Positions 9,546 through 17,881 are shown, counted from the stretch's first letter. The stretch is 46,304 nt of DNA from Bryobacterales bacterium (GCA_003164035.1 PLRS01000038.1:2612-48915), one strand, 5' to 3'. The notes: a model not told the origin generated them from the sequence alone. Program-made: numbers and translations.

Positions 9546-10568
9546 ATGACGGCGGCGGGGAGGGTGCTGGCGGACGAGATCGCCCGTGGCGGCGCGATCC
9601 CGTTCCGGCGATTCATGGAGGTGGCGCTGTACCATCCGCAACACGGCTATTACCGGCGGCGCAAGGACCCGTTCGGCATCGGCGGCGATTTCTTCACCGC
9701 CGAGCAACTGCAGCCCGTCTTCGGCCTGTTGATGGCCGCGCGCATCCGCCAATTGGCAAACGCCATGGGCAACCCCGCCGATTTCACGGTGGTGGAACTG
9801 GGCGCGGGGCGGCGCGAGATGGCGCCGGCGTTCTCCGAATGGCGCTACGTTCCGGTAGATATCGAGGCGGGTGAGTTTCCGCTGCGTTTCCGCGGCGTGG
9901 TGTTCGCCAACGAGTTCTTCGACGCCCTGCCCGTAGAGGCCGCCATCGTGCGCCAGGGCAAGTATCTCGAGCGGCGCGTGGGCTTTCATGACGGACGCTT
10001 CCAATGGGAAACGGGCGGAGCGGTACCGGCGCCAATCGAACAGTACCTGCTCCGCTACGGCGCCCTGCCCGCCGCCCAGAGCGATGACGACGACGAAGAT
10101 GCCGAGCGGTATCGGGAACGCACGCTGGTGGAGGCCGGCACCGAAGCTCTGGCGTGGATGGAGCGGATTGCCGGCGCGCTGGAGGAGGGATACCTCTTCG
10201 CCATCGACTACGGATACACGCGCGCCGAGACCATCCGCTTTCCCCGGGGCACGCTGATGAGCTACCGCCGTCACGTGGCGCGAGAGGATGTGCTCGAGAA
10301 CCCGGGCGAGCAGGATATTACCGCGCACGTGAACTTCACCGCTCTCGAAGAACACGGCCGGCAGTGCGGGTTCCACCTGGAAAGCTTGCAGACCCTGACG
10401 CGAACCCTGCTCGAAGCCGGCGAGCCCGACCAGTTCGCATCGGTGCTGTCGGCCGCCGACGCGGGGGAAGCCCTGCGACGCAGAATGCAGTTGAAGACGA
10501 TGCTGGCGGGCATGGGAGAGACGTTTCGCGTGCTGCTGGCGCGGCGGGGAGGGGGGAAAACCGGCTAA
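9546..10568 (+). CDS. SAM-dependent methyltransferase, MidA/NDUFAF7 family
   Basis: A 340-residue protein of the DUF185 (Methyltransf_28) family; the human member NDUFAF7 methylates an arginine of a complex I subunit, while bacterial targets are mostly unproven. Visible landmarks are IPFRRFMEVALYHPQHGYY (residues ~19-37), DPFGIGGDFFTAEQLQPVFG (~41-60), the SAM-binding strand VVELGAGRREM (~80-90; glycine-rich loop), VFANEFFDALPV (~118-129) and LFAIDYGY (~217-224). Each matches the family order. Length is at the short end of normal. The ATG at 9546 has AAGG nine bases upstream. A link to complex I assembly here is inference, since no nuo genes are in the window. Confidence 0.85.
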   Translation: MTAAGRVLADEIARGGAIPFRRFMEVALYHPQHGYYRRRKDPFGIGGDFFTAEQLQPVFGLLMAARIRQLANAMGNPADFTVVELGAGRREMAPAFSEWRYVPVDIEAGEFPLRFRGVVFANEFFDALPVEAAIVRQGKYLERRVGFHDGRFQWETGGAVPAPIEQYLLRYGALPAAQSDDDDEDAERYRERTLVEAGTEALAWMERIAGALEEGYLFAIDYGYTRAETIRFPRGTLMSYRRHVAREDVLENPGEQDITAHVNFTALEEHGRQCGFHLESLQTLTRTLLEAGEPDQFASVLSAADAGEALRRRMQLKTMLAGMGETFRVLLARRGGGKTG

Positions 10569-10580
10569 AACATTCTTGCC

Positions 10581-10614
10581 GGAAAATGAAAAAGGCCCCG
10601 GAAAACCGGGGCCT
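10581..10614 (-). terminator. Intrinsic terminator of the lysine-rich peptide gene
   Basis: Perfect 9-bp stem AGGCCCCGG / CCGGGGCCT with an AAAA loop on the plus strand. Read leftwards it is followed immediately by TTTTTCATTTT, the classic hairpin-plus-T-run. It lies 45 bases past the stop of the small gene at 10660-10722. Rightward transcripts from the methyltransferase gene meet the hairpin but no T-run. Confidence 0.8.
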
Positions 10615-10659
10615 CGGAGTGAAACCGTTTGGTCTACCCTTATTCAGGGCGCGCCCAAG

Positions 10660-10722
10660 CTACTTCTTTTTCTTCGGAGCAGCTTTTTTCTTGGGGGCGG
10701 CTTTCTTCGTTGCGCTCTTCAT
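10660..10722 (-). CDS. 20-residue lysine/alanine/proline-rich basic peptide
   Basis: A complete micro-gene: ATG at 10722, stop TAG at 10660-10662, product of 20 residues with 10 lysines and two copies of the hexapeptide AAPKKK. Evidence that it is expressed is unusually complete: ribosome site AGGGAGA eight bases upstream, a consensus-like promoter at 10778-10806, and an intrinsic terminator at 10581-10614. An in-frame stop with no alternative start codon lies upstream, so the product cannot be longer. The sequence is like the tails of histone H1-like or other lysine-rich bacterial DNA-binding proteins, so nucleic-acid or polyanion binding is likely but inferred. It sits between the MidA-type gene and the TssB-TssC fusion. 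Confidence 0.65.
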   Translation of the reverse strand: MKSATKKAAPKKKAAPKKKK

Positions 10723-10748
10723 CGATTGATTCTCCCTAACATCAAATT

Positions 10749-10768
10749 TTGCGATTCAAAAATCGCAA
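10749..10768. promoter_or_regulatory. Perfect inverted repeat in the leader of the small-peptide gene
   Basis: Arms TTGCGATT and AATCGCAA (8 bp, perfect) around a CAAA loop lie just downstream of the predicted transcript start and about 11 bases upstream of the ribosome site. It could be an operator half-site pair or an mRNA 5' hairpin. A/T content is far above the surroundings. Confidence 0.5.
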
Positions 10769-10777
10769 TGTGATTCA

Positions 10778-10806
10778 TATATAAGGTTGTTCGGAAAGAA
10801 AGTCAA
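10778..10806 (-). promoter_or_regulatory. Near-consensus sigma70 promoter of the small-peptide gene
   Basis: Reading leftwards: -35 box TTGACT (10801-10806), 17-base spacer, -10 box TATATA (10778-10783). It is the best consensus match seen in the window. It begins 26 bases after the TssB-TssC stop codon, so the small gene can be transcribed independently of that gene. Confidence 0.7.
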
Positions 10807-10831
10807 GAGAAAAATAAATTTTCGCGCACGC

Positions 10832-12202
10832 TCAGCGCCATCTTCCGGAAATGAGCGACGGCGCGAGCGCGAGCGACTGCATTCGGAGCACGCGCACTTG
10901 ATCGGAATCGCGGATGGAAACCAGCGGAATGAAGCCGCGATCGAGCAACGCTTCGGCCGCGTCCTCGGTCAGCAGCACCTCCGCGCAAGGTTTCAACTCC
11001 GGCTCGTCGCCGCTTCGATAGACGTGCGCGGGAAGACCGTCGATGGTGTCGACCATGCCGGGCCGCATGTGCCATCCCCAGCGCGAAAACGCCTCGCCCA
11101 ATAGATAAGCGCAGGCAAAAGCGGGATGGCCCCAGAGATAACGCTCGTGTTCCGGGGGCGACAGCATCTCTTCGAATGAGAACGACTCGATCTCGTCGGT
11201 GTCGGCGCCGTAGGGGAGCCGCAACAAGAACCGCGGCAGGGCCAGACCGAGCCACGCCGCATCGGGCGCGCGGCGCAAACCGTCGAATACGCGTTCCAAG
11301 CCGACCACGTCGGGCGCCAGTCCCGCGATCAGCGGAGCGCGCGCGTTGCGGGCCAGGGCGGCGAGCCGCGTCAGGACCGGTTCGTCGGACGGTGCGAAGT
11401 TCCACAAGCCGGCGATGGCTCCCCACTCTCCCTCCGCCAGGGCGCGGGTGAAGGCGGCGATTCCTTCCTCGGTGGCGAGCTCTTGCTGAGGCAGATCGAG
11501 CACGAAGATTTTCAGTTGCTCTCCGGTCTCCAGTCTCCGGCTCAAGAAGAACAAGCCACGCCACGCCGATTCGAGAGCCTGGAATGCCCGGTCGTGAAGA
11601 ATGGAACGCATGTGGCCGGCAATGGCGGCGTCGGCCTGCGCCACCAGCTCCGCCTGCCGTGGATCGGGATTGGAAACGACGTAGGGCGCCACCAGCCGCC
11701 GCAACATCTCGTCCCAGTCGCTGCGCGCCGGCTTGGGACCAGGGGCGGGAGCCTCTCCCAGCATCATGCTCAGCAGGTCCGCGCCGCTCTTTCCCCGCAG
11801 TTCGCCGGGAGGCTCCGCCGCGGGCGCCCGGCTCGGGAAGAATTCCGCGGCGGCGGCGGCGAAGGTCGCCGGATCCACCAGGCGCTTGCGCAGGTTGCGC
11901 AGTGCGCGCATGGCCTCGACGTTTTGGAACAGCCGGTCGGGATGAAAATCGTCGATCTCCTCGAAGCGGATGCCGGCAGCCACGCCGCCGGCCGAAACCC
12001 GCGCCTCCGGGGAAAGGAAAGCCATCACGATATCGAAATCGTCGCGATCGATACCGACGGCTTTGCGGTGGCGGCCCTCGCCCCCGCTGAAGTTTCCAGC
12101 TACCAGAATATGGAACGGCGTTTCCGCGTCGGGATCGGCGATCTTCCGGACTTTTTCCAGGGTGTCGATCTCGACCGATATAAGCGAGTCGGCGCGTGGC
12201 AT
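10832..12202 (-). CDS. TssB-TssC fusion: type VI secretion sheath protein
   Basis: A 456-residue protein joining the two subunits of the contractile type VI sheath. The TssB-like part spans about 15-115 (FHILVAGNFSGG 30-41; DDFDIVMAF 54-62; FHPDRLFQNV 86-95). A linker of about 115-160 is Ala/Pro-rich. The TssC-like part spans about 165-450: AFQALESAWRGLFFL (206-220), KIFVLDLPQQEL (231-242), LPYGADTDEIESFSFEE (329-345), YLWGHPAFACAYLL (355-368), DGLPAHVYRS (388-397) and LDRGFIPLVSIRDSD (420-434). Normal TssB and TssC total about 660 residues, so this is compact. No tssK, F, G, clpV, hcp, vgrG or membrane-complex gene is visible. Function as a sheath is therefore unproven; the homology is firm. 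Confidence 0.85.
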   Translation of the reverse strand: MPRADSLISVEIDTLEKVRKIADPDAETPFHILVAGNFSGGEGRHRKAVGIDRDDFDIVMAFLSPEARVSAGGVAAGIRFEEIDDFHPDRLFQNVEAMRALRNLRKRLVDPATFAAAAAEFFPSRAPAAEPPGELRGKSGADLLSMMLGEAPAPGPKPARSDWDEMLRRLVAPYVVSNPDPRQAELVAQADAAIAGHMRSILHDRAFQALESAWRGLFFLSRRLETGEQLKIFVLDLPQQELATEEGIAAFTRALAEGEWGAIAGLWNFAPSDEPVLTRLAALARNARAPLIAGLAPDVVGLERVFDGLRRAPDAAWLGLALPRFLLRLPYGADTDEIESFSFEEMLSPPEHERYLWGHPAFACAYLLGEAFSRWGWHMRPGMVDTIDGLPAHVYRSGDEPELKPCAEVLLTEDAAEALLDRGFIPLVSIRDSDQVRVLRMQSLALAPSLISGRWR

Positions 12203-12307
12203 GGCACTTGAAACTGTACCGCACGCTCCGGGCCAAGGGCAACGTCAACGCCCGAAAAAGAGCTGGAGCCGAGGCCCGCTTGTGCTACGCTCAAAGTTTC
12301 CAAACCC

Positions 12308-13231
12308 ATGCAAAACGTCGTCATCGTCGGTTCGGGCTGCGCCGGTAACACGGCGGCCATTTACACCGCCCGCGCTAACCTGAGCCCGCTGGTGGTGAGC
12401 GGGCACGAGGCCGGCGGGCAACTATCCATGACTACGCTGGTGGAAAACTTCCCGGGTTTTCCCGAAGGCATTGACGGGCCGGTGCTGGTGGAGAACATGA
12501 AGAAGCAGGCGCGGCATTTCGGCGCCGAGTACCGGGACGGCGCGGTGCTGGCGGCGGAGCTCGGCCGGCGGCCGTTCCGCCTGAACGTCGAGGGCGAGTG
12601 GATCGAAACCCGCACCGTGATTATCGCCTCCGGAGCGACCGCGCGCTGGCTCGGCCTGGAATCGGAACACAAGCTGATCGGCCACGGCGTGAGCTCGTGC
12701 GCCACCTGCGACGGATTCTTTTACCGCGGCAAGAAAATCATGGTGATCGGCGGCGGCGATTCGGCCATGGAAGAAGCCAATTTCCTCACCCGCTTCGGCC
12801 GTGAAGTGACGCTGGTGCACCGGCGCGGCGAGTTTCGCGCCTCGAAGATCATGCTCGACCGCGCCCAGCGCAACCCGAAAATCAAGTTTCTGACCAACAC
12901 CGTGGTGGAGGACCTGTACGATCCGTCGCAGCACCTGCTCACCGGCGCGCGTCTGCGCAATACCGTCAGCGGCGCGGTATGGGACCAGGAGGTGGACGGG
13001 TTTTTCGTGGCGATCGGCCACGTGCCGAACACCAAGGTATTCCGCGGCCAGATCGACACCGATCCCGACGGGTATATCCTCTCTAAAGGCGGCGCGCGCA
13101 CCAACATCGCCGGAGTATTTCACGCCGGCGATGTCGAGGACCGGGTGTACCGCCAGGCGATCACCGCCTCGGCAGCCGGTTGCATGGCGGCGATTGCGGC
13201 GGAGCGGTATCTGGAAGCGGAGGGACTCTGA
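12308..13231 (+). CDS. trxB: Thioredoxin reductase
   Basis: A 307-residue flavoprotein that passes electrons from NADPH to thioredoxin in the cytoplasm. The FAD-binding motif GSGCAGNTAAIY is at 8-19 (with Cys-Ala-Gly-Asn in place of the usual Pro-Ala-Gly-Tyr), GGQLSMTTLVENFPGF follows at about 36-51, and the redox-active CATC at 131-134. The NADPH site GGGDSAMEEA is at 148-157, the VHRRGEFRAS motif soon after, and the FAD C-terminal motif FHAGDVEDRVYRQA near 275. Length and domain order are normal. The ATG at 12308 gives the canonical N-terminus. It is followed three bases later by ridA, so the two are probably co-transcribed. Confidence 0.93.
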   Translation: MQNVVIVGSGCAGNTAAIYTARANLSPLVVSGHEAGGQLSMTTLVENFPGFPEGIDGPVLVENMKKQARHFGAEYRDGAVLAAELGRRPFRLNVEGEWIETRTVIIASGATARWLGLESEHKLIGHGVSSCATCDGFFYRGKKIMVIGGGDSAMEEANFLTRFGREVTLVHRRGEFRASKIMLDRAQRNPKIKFLTNTVVEDLYDPSQHLLTGARLRNTVSGAVWDQEVDGFFVAIGHVPNTKVFRGQIDTDPDGYILSKGGARTNIAGVFHAGDVEDRVYRQAITASAAGCMAAIAAERYLEAEGL

Positions 13232-13234
13232 GCT

Positions 13235-13621
13235 ATGATCGAACGAATCAGCACACCGGGCGCACCCGCGCCGCGCGGCCCGTATTCGCCAGCCGTCCGG
13301 GCGGGCGACTACATCTTTGTATCCGGGCAGGTTCCCCTGGACCCGGTTACCAACCAGACCAGGCTGGGCGACATCGCCGCCGAAACCCGCCAGGTGCTGG
13401 AGAATATCCGCCTCAACCTGGAGGGCTGCGGCGCCACCCTCGCCGACGTGGTGAAGACCACCGTGTTTCTGGCCAATGTCCAGGACTTCGCCGCCATGAA
13501 CGCCGCCTATGCCGAAATCTTCGGCGACGCCAAGCCGGCCCGCACCACCATCGCCGTGGCCGCGCTACCGCTGCCAGGCGCGAAAATCGAAATCGAAGCG
13601 ATCGCCTACAAACCCAAGTAG
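13235..13621 (+). CDS. ridA: RidA family enamine/imine deaminase
   Basis: A 128-residue RidA (YjgF/YER057c/UK114) protein. Family members hydrolyse reactive 2-aminoacrylate and related enamines from PLP enzymes to 2-ketoacids, as homotrimers. Landmarks: GPYSPAVRAGDYIFVSGQVP (15-34), TVFLANVQDFAAMNAAYAEIF (76-96), the catalytic arginine in PARTTIAVAALP (Arg103) and the glutamate in IEIEAIA (Glu121). All critical residues are present and the length is typical. It starts three bases after trxB, and a perfect palindrome immediately follows the stop codon. Confidence 0.93.
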   Translation: MIERISTPGAPAPRGPYSPAVRAGDYIFVSGQVPLDPVTNQTRLGDIAAETRQVLENIRLNLEGCGATLADVVKTTVFLANVQDFAAMNAAYAEIFGDAKPARTTIAVAALPLPGAKIEIEAIAYKPK

Positions 13622-13641
13622 GACAGGCCTCCGGGCCTGTC
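13622..13641. repeat. Hairpin directly after ridA
   Basis: Perfect 8-bp arms GACAGGCC / GGCCTGTC with loop TCCG, starting at the base after the ridA stop codon. No T-run follows; it may terminate weakly or belong to the dispersed palindromes of the window. Confidence 0.5.
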
Positions 13642-13814
13642 GGGATCGTAGCGAAGGACTGAGTGGCGCGGTACTCCCCTTCAGAACAGGTCCCTGCCGG
13701 CTCAAAACGGATCGTCAACGTTGTGCGGCAGCGTCGTCCATCCGGGGGGGGAAGTCGCCTTGGCTCATCGCTGTTTCTTCCTTCTTCGCCGATTCTAACG
13801 CCAGCCGCTGAATC

Positions 13815-15083
13815 CTAATACCTCAGCTTCGCCGCCGCCAGCTTGGGCGACATCAGTTGCACGATTGCCATGGCAAGCACATAGACCGCGCTGCAGATGG
13901 CGAACAGCGGCAGATAGCTGTGGGTGACGGCCACGATCTTCCCGGTTGCCAATTGGAACAGCACGCCCCCAACGGCGCCCATCATCCCGCCGATGCCGAC
14001 GACGCTGGCCACCGCGACGCGGGGGAACATGTCGGAAGCCAGAGTGAAAACGTTGGCCGACCAGCCCTGATGAGCGGCCATGGCCAGCGATACCAGGGCG
14101 GTGACCACCCACAGGTTTCCGGCGAACGGCGCGTAGAGAACGGGCACCACGCAAAGGGCGCACACCAGCATGGCCGTCTTGCGCGCCGCATTGTGGCTCC
14201 AGCCTCGCCGGATCATGACGGAAGAAAGCCATCCGCCGGCGACGCCGCCGATCATGGACGCGGCGTAGGCGACAATCACAGGCAGACGATTCTGCATGAT
14301 GTCGAGGTGGAAAGTCTCCTGCAGGTAACGCGGCAGCCAGAACAGATAAAACCACCACACCGGGTCGGTGAGGAACTTGGCCAGGGCAAAAACCCAGGTC
14401 TCCTTCACCGGCAGCAGGTGCGACCAAGGCACGGCGGCGGTGGATTCGACGGGATCGCTCTGAATGTGTTCCAGTTCGGTTTGCGACGCGCGCGCATGAT
14501 TCTTCGGGGTGTCGTAGAGCAGCAACCACGCCGCCAGCCAGACGAATCCCAGGGATCCGGTGGCGACGAACGCTCCGCGCCACGTGAACCAGTCGGTGAG
14601 GAAAGGCACCACGACCGGAACCGCAAGGGCACCCACGCTCGCGCCGGTATTGAAAATGCCGGTGGCCAGCGCGCGCTCCTTCTTTGGAAACCATTCGGCC
14701 ACGGTCTTGATGCAGGCGGGGAAGTTGGCGGCCTCCCCGATCCCCAGCAAGAACATGGCGAACGTGAAAGTGGCGACCGAGTACGCCGCGCCCGGCGCCA
14801 TGGCGGCTACGCTCCAGAGCAGGATGGCGATAGCGAAGCCGCGACGCGTCCCGAGGCGATCCGTCACGCCACCCGCCGTGACCAGCCCGATCGCGTAGGC
14901 CGCCGTGAACGCCGCTGTCATATGCGAATATTGTTCGCTGTTCCACCCGATGACGCCCTCGAGAGTCTTTTCGAGGTAGCTGAGAACGCCACGATCGAGA
15001 TACGCAATCACGGTGGCGAAAAACAGCAGTCCGCAGATCACCCAGCGGAACCGCGACTTGGCGGGCTTGGCGGCAATCGACAT
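13815..15083 (-). CDS. MFS transporter, hexuronate/anion:cation symporter type
   Basis: A 422-residue major facilitator with about 12 hydrophobic segments and a central charged loop around residue 200. The N-terminal signature FFATVIAYLDRGVLSYLEK, the loop GGVTDRLGTRRGFAIAILLW between helices 2 and 3, GEAANFPACIKTVAEWFPKK and the second-half WWFYLFWLPRYLQ place it in the anion:cation symporter family with ExuT, GarP and related sugar-acid transporters. The substrate is probably a sugar acid such as a hexuronate, by family only. It is a single gene on the minus strand, convergent with trxB-ridA. No sugar-acid catabolic gene is adjacent. Confidence 0.85.
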   Translation of the reverse strand: MSIAAKPAKSRFRWVICGLLFFATVIAYLDRGVLSYLEKTLEGVIGWNSEQYSHMTAAFTAAYAIGLVTAGGVTDRLGTRRGFAIAILLWSVAAMAPGAAYSVATFTFAMFLLGIGEAANFPACIKTVAEWFPKKERALATGIFNTGASVGALAVPVVVPFLTDWFTWRGAFVATGSLGFVWLAAWLLLYDTPKNHARASQTELEHIQSDPVESTAAVPWSHLLPVKETWVFALAKFLTDPVWWFYLFWLPRYLQETFHLDIMQNRLPVIVAYAASMIGGVAGGWLSSVMIRRGWSHNAARKTAMLVCALCVVPVLYAPFAGNLWVVTALVSLAMAAHQGWSANVFTLASDMFPRVAVASVVGIGGMMGAVGGVLFQLATGKIVAVTHSYLPLFAICSAVYVLAMAIVQLMSPKLAAAKLRY

Positions 15084-15258
15084 GAAGCCTGATTATACGC
15101 TGTAGCGGAAATCGTGGCGGTGGAGATTCGCCTGCCCGTCCGAGCCCGCCAGGGCGCATTTAAGTGGGACAAACGATCGCCTTTGGTCGCCTGTCGTCCT
15201 CTGTAGGCACGGCCGGCGGACAGCAACACGTCTGCCGCACCGCTGAGCGGAGTTGCGG

Positions 15259-15945
15259 CTACTCGCCGGCTGCCTCGCTGGCGGCAGCCGCCACGCTTAG
15301 ACGGGCCTCGCGGCGGGCTCTGATCACTTCGATGAAAGTCGGCACCAGCGAAAGGAAGATGATCAGCAGGATCACTTTGTCGAAATAATGGCGCACAAAC
15401 GGAAAGCTGCCCAGCCCGTAACCCAGCATGGTCATGAGGAACACCCAACCGGTGCCACCGCAAACGCTGTAAGGCAGAAAGCGCCGATAGGGCATTTGGG
15501 AAACTCCGGCGACGAACGTCGAAAAAGTGCGGACGATGGGGACGAAGCGGGCCAGTACGATAGTCTTGCCGCCGTAGCGGTCGTAAAACTTCTGTGTGCG
15601 GCGCACATATTCCTGCTTGAAGAGGTGGGAATCGGCGCGGCTGAAAATGCGCGGGCCGGTGTGCCTGCCGAGCAGATAGCCGGTAGTGTCGCCGAGCATG
15701 GCGGCGGCCATCAGTACCAGATTGACGCGCAGGATATCGAGCGCGCCCGCTCCGGCCACCACGCCGATGGTGAAGAGAAACGAATCGCCGGGGAGAAAAA
15801 AGCCCACCAGCAATCCGGTTTCGGCGAAGACCACGGCAAAAATCGCGGCGTAGCCCAACCATCCGGACAGCAGCGTCCCGAGCAGGGCAATCAGCCTCTC
15901 TGGGTTGGTCAGCGAGCGGTAGAGATCGATCAGGTGCGAGAGCAT
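15259..15945 (-). CDS. DedA family membrane protein
   Basis: A 228-residue inner-membrane protein of the DedA (SNARE-associated/VTT) family. Members take part in envelope maintenance, and some act as undecaprenyl-phosphate or phospholipid flippases. Diagnostic runs are ETGLLVGFFLPGDSFLF (about 42-58), MLGDTTGYLLGRHTGPR (about 83-99), FYDRYGGKTIVLARFVPIVRTF (with the conserved Arg) and the glycine-rich GGTGWVF. About four to five membrane segments; C-terminus Ala/Glu-rich. It starts four bases after the ppiD-like gene and is surely in the same transcript, which suggests linked envelope biogenesis. Confidence 0.9.
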   Translation of the reverse strand: MLSHLIDLYRSLTNPERLIALLGTLLSGWLGYAAIFAVVFAETGLLVGFFLPGDSFLFTIGVVAGAGALDILRVNLVLMAAAMLGDTTGYLLGRHTGPRIFSRADSHLFKQEYVRRTQKFYDRYGGKTIVLARFVPIVRTFSTFVAGVSQMPYRRFLPYSVCGGTGWVFLMTMLGYGLGSFPFVRHYFDKVILLIIFLSLVPTFIEVIRARREARLSVAAAASEAAGE

Positions 15946-15949
15946 TCGA

Positions 15950-17881
15950 TTAGCTGGCGCGGTACTGCGAAATCAGGCGGTCGATCACATCCTGGTGGTA
16001 CTTGATCTTGCCCTGCCGCTTGAGCTCGTCGCGGACGCCGGCTTCGAACAGAACGTCGCGCTGTCTGGCCTTGTCGCTCTTGACCTGGTCGCGAACGGTG
16101 GCGCGCTGGTCGGCGAACTTGGCGGGGTCGGGTGGAATCACGGCGATCACGCGGCCGACGAGCGTCGAATCCGGCAGGGGCACCGGGCCTAACAACGAGC
16201 CCACCGGCTTGGTGAAGGCTGCCTGCAGGTAAGAGGCGGTTCCGATGCCTTCGATGGTGCCGACCCGCTCGAACTCACCCGTGGTTTTCACTTCGAGTCC
16301 CATGGCCTTGGCGGCTTTCTCGAGATCGTCTCCCATGGCGCGGGCCTTATCGAGCAGTTCCTGCGCGTGTTTTTGGACGGCTGCGTTGAGGCGATTCTGA
16401 ACCATTGCCGTCTGCACCTGATCTTTGACTTCTTCGAAGGTGGACGGGCGGGGCGGATTCACGGCGGTCACCATGGCCAGCACTTCCTTGTCGCCCGGCA
16501 GCGCAACCACGGGGGACACCTGGCCCGGCTTGAGCGAGGCGATGGACTGCTCGAAATCCGCATTGGTGCCGATTTCCGGGATGGGCGCGCCGCCGCCGAC
16601 GCCGTTGGCTCGGACCACCTGCATTTTGAACTGTTCGGCAACTTGATCCGGATGTTGCGGATCCTTTTGCAAAGCGGTTTGCACCTTGTCGGAAACCTGC
16701 TCCATTTCATTGTTGACGATGGCGTTCTTCCAAGCGGGGACGATCGCCGCTCTGGCCTCTTCGAAGGTCTGCAGGTGCGCATCCTCGTGGGCCAGAGCTT
16801 TGATGATGTGATAGCCGTATTGGGTCTTGACGATGCCGCTGATCTGGCCCGGCTTCAACCCAAAGGTGGCCTTTTCGAACTCGGGGACCATCTGGCCGCG
16901 TTGCACCCAACCGAGGTCGCCGCCCTTGGTTTTGGAACCGGGGTCTTCGGAGTGCTTGGTGGCCAGAGCGGCGAAGTCGCCGCCGTGCTGCACCTGTTTC
17001 AGAACATCTTCGGCCTGGGCTCGGATCTTCGCATCATCGGCGGGCGGCTTGCCCTGAGTCATAAATAGGATATGGAGAGCATGCACCCGCTCGGGAACGC
17101 GGAACTGCTCTTTGTTCTGGTTATAGAGCTGCTGTAGTTGGGCGTCGGTGGGGTCCAGAGCGGCTTCCATCCTGGCTTTATCCGCGACCAGAATTACCAG
17201 GTCCCGCGTTTCCGCGTGGGTGTACTGCTTCACGTTGACCTGATAATAGGCGCGCATTTCCTGCTCGCTCGGCTGGACTTCGGCCTTGAATTTGTCATTG
17301 CTGAGCTTGACGTACTGAACGTTGGCCTTGGCATACTTGTCCTTGAAGGCCTGCTCGATCTCGGCCGGGCTAACGATGGTGCCTTCCACCGCGACTTCCC
17401 GCAAGCGTTGGATGAGGATCTCGCGCCTTACGTTGTCTTCAAATTGCGCAATCGTCATGCCCTGTTGGCCCAACATAGCGGCGTACGTGTCCTTGCCGAC
17501 GAACTTGCCATCCGGGAACAGACCGGGAGCCGTCTGCTGGATGGCGGTGCGGACGTCGCTGTCGCTGGCCACGAATCCAAGCTTGCGCGCCTCATAGGCC
17601 AGGGCTTTTTCGGTCACGATCCGGTCCACGAACTGGGGGACGTAGGTGCTCAGCAGCTCGGGAGGCAACTGCTTGCCGCGGAGGGCGTTCTGGACCTCGC
17701 GCTGGACGTCGGTCAAAGTGACGGTTTCATCGCCAACCTCCGCCACCACGGCGTCCGACGAACTGCCGCCGCTATTGTAGTTGGGCACCAGGTAGGTCAG
17801 CATCGACAACGCCACCAGCAAAAGCAGGGCGCCGAGCAGAATACGCACCGATTTGTCTCGACTGCGGAAAAGATCAAACAT
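15950..17881 (-). CDS. ppiD: PpiD-like membrane-anchored periplasmic chaperone/peptidyl-prolyl isomerase
   Basis: A 643-residue protein of SurA/PpiD architecture. The short cytoplasmic tail FDLFRSRDKSVR is followed by one transmembrane helix (about 12-33), then a SurA_N-like helical chaperone region (about 45-190), a parvulin PPIase domain (about 263-366: RVHALHILFM, FAALATKHSEDPGSKTKGGDLGW, GYHIIKAL) and a helical C-terminal region containing a second, degenerate parvulin-like segment. Length matches E. coli PpiD (623). It assists folding of exported outer-membrane and periplasmic proteins at the Sec exit. It is followed by the DedA gene four bases away. Paired -10-like boxes lie upstream at 17917-17928. 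Confidence 0.9.
   Translation of the reverse strand: MFDLFRSRDKSVRILLGALLLLVALSMLTYLVPNYNSGGSSSDAVVAEVGDETVTLTDVQREVQNALRGKQLPPELLSTYVPQFVDRIVTEKALAYEARKLGFVASDSDVRTAIQQTAPGLFPDGKFVGKDTYAAMLGQQGMTIAQFEDNVRREILIQRLREVAVEGTIVSPAEIEQAFKDKYAKANVQYVKLSNDKFKAEVQPSEQEMRAYYQVNVKQYTHAETRDLVILVADKARMEAALDPTDAQLQQLYNQNKEQFRVPERVHALHILFMTQGKPPADDAKIRAQAEDVLKQVQHGGDFAALATKHSEDPGSKTKGGDLGWVQRGQMVPEFEKATFGLKPGQISGIVKTQYGYHIIKALAHEDAHLQTFEEARAAIVPAWKNAIVNNEMEQVSDKVQTALQKDPQHPDQVAEQFKMQVVRANGVGGGAPIPEIGTNADFEQSIASLKPGQVSPVVALPGDKEVLAMVTAVNPPRPSTFEEVKDQVQTAMVQNRLNAAVQKHAQELLDKARAMGDDLEKAAKAMGLEVKTTGEFERVGTIEGIGTASYLQAAFTKPVGSLLGPVPLPDSTLVGRVIAVIPPDPAKFADQRATVRDQVKSDKARQRDVLFEAGVRDELKRQGKIKYHQDVIDRLISQYRAS

Noticed and set aside
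9428-9616. N-terminal extension of the 8822-9427 gene
   Set aside because: It is the translation of a tandem hairpin repeat and would overlap the divergent methyltransferase start.
10581-10614. The hairpin as terminator of the rightward methyltransferase gene
   Set aside because: No T-run on that side; the T-run serves leftward transcription.
10803-12248. Alternative minus-strand frame over the TssB-TssC gene
   Set aside because: Arg/Gly-rich shadow; the chosen frame shows all conserved sheath blocks.
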